A DNA stretch of 64,000 nucleotides, taken from the NCBI GenBank assembly GCA_011037195.1, contig JAAEAF010002380.1, positions 52,485-116,484 on the forward strand, given 5' to 3'. Positions 34,330-44,059 of this stretch are shown piece by piece. The notes beneath the pieces are model-generated. The model was not told the DNA's origin. It did not search any database and worked only from the letters and a program-made list of their open reading frames with translations. The stretch is from Triatoma infestans (taxonomy: Eukaryota; Arthropoda; Insecta; Hemiptera; Reduviidae). The position numbers and the translations under genes were made by a program. Each line of letters opens with the position of its first letter. The stretch's first letter is position 1.

Positions 34330-34719
34330 TAACTTTAAAGCGTGACGATTTGAATACCATTGCAATAAATAATTTTATTTTCTTCAAGAAATATTACATA
34401 TTGAACAGATAGAAATCATTAATTGGCAGATATTAATGCGAACTTGTTTAGTCTAAACTGAACAAACTATATCCATTTGGCCAATGTTCTTTTACGATAA
34501 TTACCTTTTTATAGATAAATTAACAATAGATCTGTATTTTATAATCAAATTCTAGTAATTATTTCTTGTTTTTATTATATCATATTTATATGAAAACAAT
34601 TATATAAGAAATCATTAAAACATTACATAATTTATTTTTTTTTTTTCTATTAGTTTTCCTTATATTATTCTGTATAAGTTGTAGGTATGTCTAAAACTAT
34701 GTATACATAACGTGTTTTT
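34330..34719. other. Unassigned AT-rich DNA
   Basis: Nothing recognised. Confidence 0.45.
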
Positions 34720-34910
34720 AGTGTATGGGTGTGTGTTGTGTGTGGGTGCCGTTAGGGGCGGTATCGACAAAGGGCGTGCAACCACCGGCCGGGGTTCAGT
34801 ACTGTGCAAAGCCAGCCAAGTGTCAGATCACGGCATGAGCCTTCACACTGACGGGCGATGATCACCAATACCAATGCACCGACGTAAGTACCCATAAAAA
34901 AAAAAAAAAA
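34720..34910 (+). repeat. GC-richer block ending in poly(A), possible short retroelement
   Basis: A roughly 170-bp GC-richer segment (GGTGCCGTTAGGGGCGG, ACCGGCCGGGGTTCAG) sits in very AT-rich DNA and ends with a run of about 14 A. That is how a SINE or a small retrocopy looks. The head resembles no tRNA, 5S or 7SL sequence I can recognise, and no target-site duplication was found. Confidence 0.4.
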
Positions 34911-35348
34911 CATACATCATATTACTTAAAGTGATGCCGTGGGTGGGGAGAGAGAAAAAAATAAAAAGAAATTGTTATAAAAAAAAAAAAAATAAAGGAA
35001 ATATGTAAATGAAAATAAAAATAAATAAAATTGGTGTTCAATTTAGCTGCAGTGTGAATTTAATTTTTTTTTTTTCTAGTTTCTGATTGCGGTGTTTTTT
35101 TTTTTTTAAGGAGGGGATTAAGTTTCTAGTTGAAGATATAGTTAAGTGAATATTTCGGTTGATAAATCGGAAATAATAGATTAGGTTTTTTTATGAATCA
35201 TTAGTAACCTAATTCAACTCGAAATTCTTGATGCTCTCATTGGATAAAAACTTATAACCTAAATTGCGGAATAATTAAATATTGAAAAAAAAAAAAATTT
35301 GTATGTAAATAAATAGAAATCAATATTAAATAAACATAACGTCATCTT

Positions 35349-35385
<37 letters not shown>

Positions 35386-36639
35386 AACGTTCAGTACAAG
35401 CATTCCCCTCCAATATAAAGGGTGTGTGTGTGTGGCTGGTTTAGCCCTGAAAAGGGCCAGCTGAAGTCGACCCGCAATAATCTCGTGTACCTACCTCCCA
35501 ATTGTAATAATAACATCTAGCATTTCATACCTAATAACAAAATTACTTCATTCTTTTTTATCATCCCAATATCTTTAAACTTTTCTTTTCAAATCCGCCT
35601 CACTTATTTCAAATAAATATTTTCCATAATTTAATAATTACAAAAAAAAATAAAAAAAATTACACATTTCATTCAAAGATAAAATGAAAAAAATATAAAT
35701 AAACTTTTTTTTAAAATATATAATTACAAAAAAAAAATATAAAAAAATTCAACAGTTTATTATTTACGTCAGAGAGATGCGCAATGAAGATATTGCGACT
35801 ATAAATTGTTCGATTTTTCATCTTCATCACCCTTTACGCACTGCGCTCTTTAATTTTGTTTTGTTTATATTATTTATTAATTTTTTTTCCCTCCCCCACC
35901 TTTTACAGTTTTTTGGAAAATACATTTTTTTTTTGTGTATGTAAATTATTTTTATACAATTCCTAGAGATAGAATTCTTCTCGGTGGACTAGAGAAGGTT
36001 GACCCAAAACATTTCAATGAGCTTTCAGTTTTCTTTTTTCATGGAAATATTGTAATTGATATTAATTTAAATAATTTCCATAATTTCTTTTTATATTGTT
36101 CAACAATATAATAGATTTAGATTATTTATTAAAAAAAAAAATTGCTAAGTGAATCGAATTTTATTATGAGGGGTTTCAATATTAAAATTTATAATTATTT
36201 ATCTATTTATTTAACAAATACCAATCAAATAATCTATCTTTAATTAACCTCCCTTTTGTTCTCTCTCATTGATTACTTTTAAATAATATTCTAAAAATTC
36301 ATATCATTAATTTTTTAATAAAAAAGATTTTTTTTTTTTTAATCAAATAAGAATTACGCTAATTGAAACAGTATATTTTTATATCTAAATATTTGTATAA
36401 TAAAAAAATATCGTCCTCTATAGAGAGAGGGGGGGCCCTTTGTAATAAAAATATTCTAATACGAGAATTATCGTGTTCTCCTGTACAATTTAAAATAAAA
36501 TATTATTTTTTTTTTAATTAATAAAAGTTAAATTAGATAAAAGAATTTTATTTATAAAATCAATTAAAAAAATAAAATGCATTAAAAAAAAAAAAAAAAC
36601 AATAAGTACATATAAAATAGCATTGAAAGGAACGGATAA
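34911..36639. other. Very AT-rich DNA with frequent homopolymers
   Basis: Long A or T runs are frequent (e.g. 34981-34993, 35287-35298, 35376-35388, 36584-36598). No protein-coding region is visible. One hairpin of histone type is listed separately at 35443-35458. Confidence 0.6.
35443..35458 (-). terminator. Histone-type 3' stem-loop, no histone gene nearby
   Basis: The minus strand reads GGCCCTTTTCAGGGCT: a 6-bp stem (one G-U closing pair) and a TTTC loop, as in replication-dependent histone mRNA 3' ends. The ~150 bp upstream on that strand contain no histone reading frame, so this is an orphan or a coincidence. Confidence 0.35.
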
Positions 36640-37095
36640 CCATATAGAGGGCACTAGATGGTAGCTGCCTTTGAACTACTGCATGGGCGGGGTCCGCTTC
36701 GTTATAACTCCTTACAATATTTTCTAAAAAACTAACTATTTAATATATATATATATAATAATATTTTAATTAAATGTGACAACAAAAATATCCCCCCCCC
36801 CCCCCCGGCAATGTTAATTAATCAACCAAAACAAAAAAAAAAATTAATTGAAAATTCGTCTATTTAAAAAAAAAAATAGAGTAAATTATAAAATTAATTT
36901 TTTTTTTTTAAATAAATTCATTAAAAATAAAATATATAATAAAAGATACAATAACATATGTACATAAATATTAAACTAAATAGCGCGCTTCTATTCTTAT
37001 AGCGTTCCTGTACCCCGCGCGCGCGCAATTTGGGATCGATTGTTTCCACGGAAACAGGAAACGGGAACCCGCGAAAGTACTTTAAGATACCGTCT
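36640..37095. promoter_or_regulatory. GC-richer patch with promoter/insulator-like motifs (weak)
   Basis: In DNA otherwise close to pure A/T, 36640-36720 holds GGCACTAGATGG (similar to a CTCF core) and GGGCGGGG (GC-box). 37010-37080 holds CGCGCGCGC and ACGGAAACAGGAAACGGGAA. A run of about 15 C lies at about 36792-36806. No transcript structure can be inferred; the motif calls are by eye. Confidence 0.25.
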
Positions 37096-39089
37096 GTGTT
37101 TTTTTTTTTTTTTTTTTTTAAACATACGTACCCAATGTTTTTAACAGAATTTAAATCAAACATCATTAGGTCAACAAATTTTTATTTCCCAGTTAAAAAA
37201 ATAAGTAATATTTTGAAAATTTTTGCCTTTATTAATTTATTTTTTAATTATTATGTTAAAAGAAATTAGAATGGGGACACTTTACATTGTAGAAGTTACG
37301 GAATACTTCTTTGGTCAATACAAGTTGGTCTAATTTTAATAAAACTAGGAAATATAGAAGAGTTCCTGTTTTCTGAAGTTAATAAATAAATTTCAACAGT
37401 AAACAAGTAATTATAAGATTAATTTATATTCTATAAATATCTAATCCTATTATTTGAAATCAAATTCAATTATTAAATTTATTTTATTTATATATACCCA
37501 ATTCCGGTCAGACAATTCCTGGCTACGTCATACAAAAGGTTTTCTTTTGTACCTTCCTTTTTGCACTAGTGTAAATTTTCTTTTAATAAAAACAATATCT
37601 ATCTATTTATGTTATTTATGTATCTGATAAAATTCTCAACTTAATTAAAAATATGCTTCAACTTACTATGAAATTTTACATATATTATGGAACATTTTAC
37701 CGGCCCCAGCCATTTCGGTTGAAAGATAAGTGATAATTTAAAAATAAATTATTATTATTAAAGACCAGTCTTTAGAAGAACAATTTAACGAATGAACACT
37801 CATGAAAAAAGTGATGTTGCAAACATTCAAAGGAGGTAGGATTATATTTATTGAAAATACCGTTACACAAAATCCTAACGATCCACTGTAGTGTATTTAT
37901 TTTTTAATTAACTTTGTTTTTCAGTAAATAAAAAAAAAATAACTAAGGGGATTTATTCACATATTTATTTGAGAAAAGTTTAAACGGTTAATACTTTTTA
38001 TGAGATTCCTACAGAAAATTCCTATCGAGTACAAATTATATAAATTTGTCTCTCCGTAATTTTATCTAACTATTAATACCTTGTATTAACAAAAATAAAA
38101 TAAAATCAAGAGTTTTCTTTATCATTCGATATTTTAATATTTGGAAATATGTAAATATAAAAAATTTTCTGTTTTAATTAGCATAATTATTTGATAAAAA
38201 CTTTCCTCCTCATTCTTAAGGATTTATCTACAGCTTATATTCAATAAATATATTATTAGAACAGAACATTTCTCTATTCTTTAAATAACACCATATCATT
38301 GGCGTTATTTATCACCACATCTATTACATAATTTAATAACATTTGATTGAAAACAGAGGAAGTTATGTAATTATCTTTGAAAAAACCCTCTGCAGACAAA
38401 GTTATCGTCTTCGATAGTGTTCATTACTGCATGGAATGCAAATTGAACTATTCGCCATTCCCATCCCAGCAAGGTGGGCTTACAAAGAAACTGTCCTGTT
38501 GTAAGAATTCTAAAACAAGATTGGCTCTCTGGAAAAATGTGGAATATGATCTCTTAGACCACTGATTCCCTTTGACCTTTGTTGATGCCCTTTTTAACAT
38601 TAGATTTTGTTTAAATCTTCTAAAGACCGAAGGACCAGCTGTTTCTTTATCCAACTATTGACGCAAAACGGTTTTTATTATCTTTAATAACATACATCCC
38701 TGCTGCGTGAACATCGTTAAGATCTTACAAATAGTCTGAATAGCAGAATATGAAATAAAATGCAGCTCTTTCAATTAAGAATTTTTTTTTTTGTAAATAA
38801 TTTAAATATGTTTGGTGAATATACAGAGAAACTTACACAAATTGAATAATGCAAACAATTCTGAATGACCGTGAACAATGAACAGCAGTATCTTTTAATT
38901 CATGGCGAAAAAACCTGGTAATTCAACAATGTTTACTTCGTTAAAATCGTAGAAAACAGTGATTTAGGAAATGTTCAGATTTTGTAATTTAAGAATAAAT
39001 GAAACTTAGTCATGCAAAATTCAGGTCTTCGTATATCGGTTAACTTGCAATCAACAGATTATGGTCTGAATTTATATGTCAGGTTCTGA
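37096..39089. other. Unassigned AT-rich DNA
   Basis: Open frames at 38377-38565 (+) and 38448-38654 (-) overlap; neither is recognised. The plus frame has several Cys, but their spacing fits no motif I trust. Confidence 0.4.
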
Positions 39090-40197
39090 TCTCTTTGCCA
39101 GTAAAATTTGGGTTTTTTAATTCCATTGTCCGTTCCATTCTTTGCTATGCATGTCAATTCTGGAGTTATCAGCGGTATGATCAAATCGAGAAAATCCAAC
39201 GCTTTTTTTTTATCAGAAAATGATTCGCTTTACCTTCTGGTGCACCAAATTACATGCTCTATTTAGAGACCGGGGTTGATCTTCTATTCCTATATACTTT
39301 AAAACGGCACTTCAACTATATCCTAAAGGTGATGAAGTGTCCTAATCATATATATGTCAAGATAGTTGCCTTTGAGGCCATTAACAGCAATATTCTTTGG
39401 TTCAACCATTGGACTAAATTATCATCCGCGCATCTGTCAGATTTTAATTTTTCTGTAGATAATATTTCCGTGTGGCCCCCTTTTTGTTCAGAACTTATTA
39501 ATAAAATTAGGGAAGGTCATCAATTGGAGATTTTGGTACGCGCTCAGTCTACCACCAGTTTTGTATTTTATAAATCCTTGGACAGAAATTTTGATTTGTT
39601 TAATTTTGCCATAAACAAGAACACGAGCGAGCTAACTTTGCAAGAATTACGATGGCTGTTTAAAATTAGAGGTGAGCTCTTGTATTTGAATTTTATTCCT
39701 TTCATATAGAAGGAAAATGTACTCTGTTCTATGTGTAACGCTCGGGTTAAAGAAGGTACTATTCATTTCATGGCGGAGTGCACTGTTTTATCTGAATTTA
39801 GAGTTTTGTATCTCGGTAGTCCTGTTTTGACAACAGCCCAATTGACTGATATGTTAAATATCTAATTGAACAATTTAATTTTTAGCTTTCTTTATAAACA
39901 TTTGCTTTAATTTTATAACTTACTAATACTATACATACAGCCATGCGGAATATATACAGTGGAAGCTTATAGCAGTGGATATTATTATTTATCATCATAT
40001 ATTCACTGGTTTCATTATTACACTCATTATTAATTTTTCTACTTTACTTTTCTGTTCAATTAATTTTTTTTTGTTTTTACATCAACCTCCAGCAGACGGA
40101 TTTTTCAATGCTGTACACTGCTTGTATACTTTTGTTATTTTGTAAATATTTTGAAAATAAAGTACTATTATTATTATTATTATTATTTTATTATTAA
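39090..40197 (+). mobile_element. LINE family A 3' fragment
   Basis: From about 39120 the frame reads SIVRSILCYACQFWSY and, after a frame change, GAPNYMLYLETGVDLLFLY, the segment after the palm domain. The coding part ends at about 39865. The 3' UTR has CCTCCAGCAGACGGATTTTT (40087-40106), a polyadenylation-like AATAAAG and a (TTA)n tail to about 40197. Confidence 0.8.
39254..39865 (+). pseudogene. LINE family A ORF2 C-terminus with zinc knuckle
   Basis: The 151-codon open stretch (39254-39709) ends with LRWLFKIRGELLYLNFIPFI, a single stop, and then in the same frame CSMCNARVKEGTIHFMAEC, the CxxC...H...C knuckle, followed by LSEFRVLYLGSPVLTTAQL. It aligns with the 29808-30143 copy over RGELLYLN and the knuckle, and with the 55.7-56.3 kb copy over the upstream MLYLET region. 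No catalytic residues are present. Confidence 0.8.
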
Positions 40198-40237
40198 TAA
40201 TAATATTACAGGTCTTCGTTTAACAGTGGTTCGGTAT

Positions 40238-40301
40238 AAACCAACATTTCGCCCATATTTTAATGTGCTTCTTCAGCTAGCTGAACCGGCGTTGTTGGTT
40301 T
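40238..40301 (-). ncRNA. Hammerhead-ribozyme-like motif, type III layout
   Basis: On the minus strand: stem III 5' strand AAACCAACA (40293-40301), then a short region that should hold the cleavage triplet and stem I, core CTGAAGA (40270-40276), stem II GCACAT/ATGGGC (one mismatch), GAAA (40247-40250), stem III 3' strand TGTTGGTTT (40238-40246). Stem III is a perfect 9 bp. The base expected to be U in the NUH triplet is A, and one extra A precedes stem II, so it is likely a decayed or non-cleaving copy. Confidence 0.5.
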
Positions 40302-40309
40302 GAGTTTCT

Positions 40310-40612
40310 AGACCTAACCAAATATTTTTCAAACCTATTCTAATCTGAAAATCCTATATTTAGAATTATAATTTTCTTAACCCTTCTAAACCTATAAGAA
40401 AACAATAAGTTGACGTGGTATTTTTGCGACAGTAGTTTTCGTCCAAAGATCCGAAGCTTATTACTGTTCTTCTCTTACTGTTTTTACATTCTCTTACTGT
40501 TGTAAGAGTAAATATTATGAACGTGTATAATTATTTTCGTAGTTTAAACTTTACCTGTATTATTACATGTTTCTAGGTTTCTCTGAATACGACAAACATG
40601 TTTTTCGCGATC

Positions 40613-40649
<37 letters not shown>

Positions 40650-40857
40650 ATTTAAAATTAAAACTTGGTGTTCAGTTCAAGTACCACTATCACAATTGAT
40701 AGGAAGATTTCGGTATAAATCCTTCAACTGGAAGTTTGGCTTTACTGAAATGACTTATTTATTTTTTCGTTTTTAGCAATTTCCTCCTCAAACAGCTCCA
40801 ACTATTTTCATTAAACTTTTTATGTTATATATACATATAAATATCCTTCCGCATTAT
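40310..40857. repeat. Unassigned DNA with a (TG)n microsatellite at about 40617-40646
   Basis: A dinucleotide run of about 15 units; otherwise nothing recognised. Confidence 0.6.
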
Positions 40858-41600
40858 TTCTGACTGGTGCTGCAGTAATGGCATGGAGCTAAATGTTAAA
40901 AAATGCCAAGTCATCTCTTTAAATCGCAAAAAGACTTTTATATCATATCAGTACCTCATTGACGGCAAACCATTGGAGAGGACTCGTAACGTGAAGGATT
41001 TAGGAGTTACTCTGAGTCATGACCTCTCTTTCACAAAACAGTTTGAATATGTTTGTAGGAAAGCATCGAGAGCACTGGGTTTTATATTAAGGCACACTCG
41101 TGATCTTAGAGATTCCCAAAGCGGTGCTAACTGTGTACAATGCATACGTTAGAAGCCTTCTTGAGTAGGCGTCATTGATTTGGAGTCCTTACACCAAGAA
41201 GGATATAGTCAGACTGGAAGCTATACAAAACCGTTTCATCAGAACTTTTAAGAAAAGGTTACCCGGCGGTGCTATTCATTTATGCTCTTTAGAGTCTAGA
41301 AGACGAAATGCTGGTCTTTTATTCTTGAAGAAGCTCTTGAATGGCGAAATAGATTGCATAGAGCTACTTGCTGCCATTCCTTTTCATGTACCACCTCGCT
41401 GCTTGCGCAGTACTTGACTCAGTTCAATATCACAGCATTTCGTGGTCCCTGACGTTAAGACTACTGCGCTGTTCAACGCTGACGTCATTTGCAGAATATG
41501 CAGGTCATGGAATGAATATATTCCTGGTGATGTGGGTTTTCAAATGGCATCTGGACTTTTCAAAAAACATTTTTGCATTACTTGAAGATTAAATTGTAAT
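40858..41600 (+). pseudogene. Jockey-like LINE ORF2 C-terminal fragment
   Basis: From 40880 the frame reads MELNVKKCQVISLNRKK, then YLIDGKPLERTRNVKDLGVT, LSFTKQFEYVCRKASRALGF, a frame change, then IWSPYTKKDIVRLEAIQNRF and FIRTFKKR. This is the order of blocks after YADD in jockey-clade reverse transcriptases. The end reads YRICRSWNEYIP-like sequence in another frame to a stop at about 41590. It is 5'-truncated and frameshifted. A 3' UTR of about 110 bp with AAT repeats follows to about 41710. Confidence 0.8.
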
Positions 41601-41984
41601 CTAGCATGTATTATTTTACTATTATTATTTTATGTATCACTGTATGTATCACATGTAATGACTTCAACCATAAGGCTTACGCCGTTTGTTGATAAAAATA
41701 TAATTAATAATAATAATTAATAAATATCTATATAAAACATTTTTGTATTTCAAATACTTTTCAGAGAAATTGATTTCTCTGGGGTTCTGGGGGAATGTTT
41801 CGCATTTCTTTAAAGTATCTTCAATAAAATGTATGATTCTGCCATTTATATAATATTAATTTTAGAAGCTAGAATTCTAAATTGAAAGAAAATAGGTCAA
41901 CTAAAAGTGGGATTTTACTGAAAGCTTTTGAGTTTATTTTTTTGGGGGGAATATTTTCAAAAATGGCTGCACCGATTTTTACTT

Positions 41985-42200
41985 TCTCTTAACTCCTAAT
42001 AAAGAGGAAGTAGTCGCGATCGTGCCAGATTTTTTGAAATTGTGTTTACACCGGTTTGGGGTTTGTATCCCAAGTGTGCACACTTTGCACTTTGCCTTTC
42101 TTAATGCTTTTAACTGTAAGGGGCTTATTAATATTGTTCGATCTGCCTGGCAGTATCGGTACCAACTTGTATAGGAATTCAACTTTTGATTTGTGTTATT
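41985..42200 (+). pseudogene. LINE family A ORF2 extreme C-terminus
   Basis: The plus strand reads KGLINIVRSAWQYRYQLV, stop, EFNF. It aligns with the end of the 29808-30143 copy (IGIINFARHASQYRYNLIMEFNF). Only the last ~60 codons remain; 42200-42560 is probably its AT-rich 3' UTR. Confidence 0.65.
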
Positions 42201-42622
42201 TATTTAAAATATATATATATATATAATTTTTCGCTTTTTTGTTTGTTTTTTGCGTTTTTCAATGTCTACACTTTTCTGTTTTCTTTAATTTTTCATTTAA
42301 TTTTTTTTCTTTCAATATTACTTATTAATTAATTTATTCATCATTAATTTTAATACTGTATACTACAGTGATATTAAAAATTATCATCATTTTTATATTC
42401 AATATTTCAGAGTATTTACAATTTCTAGTGTTCTGTATTTAGTTATTTTCTATTTTTATCTACATTTTGTATTTCTGTATTTTTCTCTGATGTATTATAT
42501 TAAAGAAAGAAAACTCTTTTGTTATAAAATTAGAATAATATTTTTGACAAAATTTTTAAAATATCTTTCTCCAGCTGACGAAAACAATTCCAAGCCATAA
42601 ATACTACATATTCATCATTCTT

Positions 42623-42879
42623 ATTATTTTTTTTTTTTATTTATTTATTTATTTATTTAAGGCGTCTCAACATCTGTGGTCATTTGCGCCCGGAGCCTTC
42701 TCAGTGCACTGCCAGCCTCCGGACAGTGTTCTCTCGTTACAGACAACACTGTCGATCACCGGACAGTGAGCTGTAGGGGCTCCTAGTAAGAGAAAATCTA
42801 AGGGTAGCACGGCTGGATTCGAACCCGTGATCTCCGCGTTGCTAGTCCAGCGCGCTACCACTGAGCTAATCCCTTCCCT
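42623..42879 (-). repeat. Full-length SINE-1 with 12-bp target-site duplication
   Basis: The element is flanked by TTCATCATTCTT on both sides (42611-42622, 42880-42891). On the minus strand the head GGGATTAGCTCAGTGGTAGC and B-box-like GGTTCGAATCC are tRNA-derived; the anticodon-loop position reads AGC, hinting at tRNA-Ala. The body has GATTTTCTCTTACTAGGAGC, CACTGTCCGGTGATCGACAG and GAAGGCTCCGGGCGCAAATG. It ends in AAATAAATAAAT and poly(A), seen here as T-rich sequence on the plus strand. This is the best copy for defining the family. Confidence 0.92.
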
Positions 42880-42891
42880 TTCATCATTCTT

Positions 42892-43804
42892 GATTACGCT
42901 AAATTTTTAAATAGAATATTATTATTATTATTATTATTACATGTTTTGAGTCCCCTGATTACGAAAAAAAAAAAAAAACATATTTTAGTGTATGGTCTGT
43001 ATTTGTGTGCGCATTTTGCGTGTGCATCTGTGTGTGTGGTGTTAACAGAATATCTCAATAATGAAAAGTCGCAGGAAGCCCAAACTTTGTATTCCATTTA
43101 GGCAATATCACCGCATTCAGGCATGAAGATTTTGCTCAAAATCCTGGCAACCAAAACTGCAAGTTTACTGAATGCTTTTTTTTATTGATTAAGTATTTTG
43201 TGATTTTCTTGAAAACGGCTCCAAACGATTTTCTTTTAACTTTGTATACTATCTAGGCACCAGTTATTATTTTTTTTTTTTGTTGACACTTTTCCCGGGA
43301 AAAATTGATGTTTACGGGTGTTCTGGACTAACAGTAGCGTTATGCTTTCCTCTAAAACCCACTTCAGTATAATATATGGTTTTTACCATCTAAATAATAT
43401 TAAAACACATTAGATGTGTTGACAGAATTCCAAATTTGAATACATCGATTTAACAAAAGTGCGATTTTACAGATTAGGTTTTGAGTTTTTTTTTTTTTTA
43501 ATATTTCGAAGACGGTTACATATTTCGAAAACGGTTACAACTATTTAACTATACAACACCTATTTTAAAGTTGGTGTAGACGCATAATTTTTATTTGAAA
43601 CTTTTTTTTTTTTTTTGAAAAAGTCGATTTTGCTTGGAATTTAGGGCGTTAAATTTTAAATATGAAATGCAGTACGGGTTTATATTTTTGGGACGCTTTA
43701 CTAAACAAGAATATATAATCAGTTCTCGAACTGCCAAGCTTAGTAGGTAGAAACTTATCCACCTACCACCCCTTTATTTATGTTAGGACAATTATGTAAT
43801 ATTT
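42892..43804. other. Unassigned AT-rich DNA
   Basis: Contains an (ATT)n run at about 42919-42940 and several T tracts; no gene recognised. Confidence 0.5.
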
Positions 43805-44058
43805 TCAGAGATATTTTCCATGGTAGCATGCTTCTTTTTGTGGCCATTGACCGGGTTCGAGCGTTCGCCTATCATCAGGATGTTTTTTTTTTAATCAAAC
43901 AGTGTGATAACATAGACTTGCACAAAACACATTTAGTTGATACTTGTAATGTATATGATAAAATTGTTTGGACAAAAAACATCCTGATGATTGGCGAACC
44001 ACTCGAAACCAGTCGATGACCATAAAAAGAAGCACGCTGTCATGGATAATATCTCTGA
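43805..44058 (+). repeat. Hairpin element with hammerhead-like core in both arms
   Basis: Arms 43805-43889 and 43974-44058 are imperfect reverse complements of about 85 bp around an ~85-bp loop. The right arm reads CTGATGA (43984-43990), a short segment, then CGAAACCAGTC; the left arm carries the same on the minus strand with GAACCC in place of GAAACC. A third, single-arm copy is at 47398-47478. Stem II is poor, so the ribozyme interpretation is weaker here than at 40238-40301. Confidence 0.6.
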
Positions 44059-44059
44059 T

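Noticed and set aside
36921..37269. Open frames on both strands around the poly-T tract
   Set aside because: Driven by homopolymer and AT-rich sequence; no motif.
38377..38565. Cys-containing frame considered as a piggyBac-type C-terminal zinc finger
   Set aside because: Cys spacing does not fit and no transposase core or TTAA-flanked ends were found.
42800..42879. Possible tRNA-Ala gene
   Set aside because: Degenerate anticodon stem, flanked by a SINE body, poly(A) and target-site duplication.
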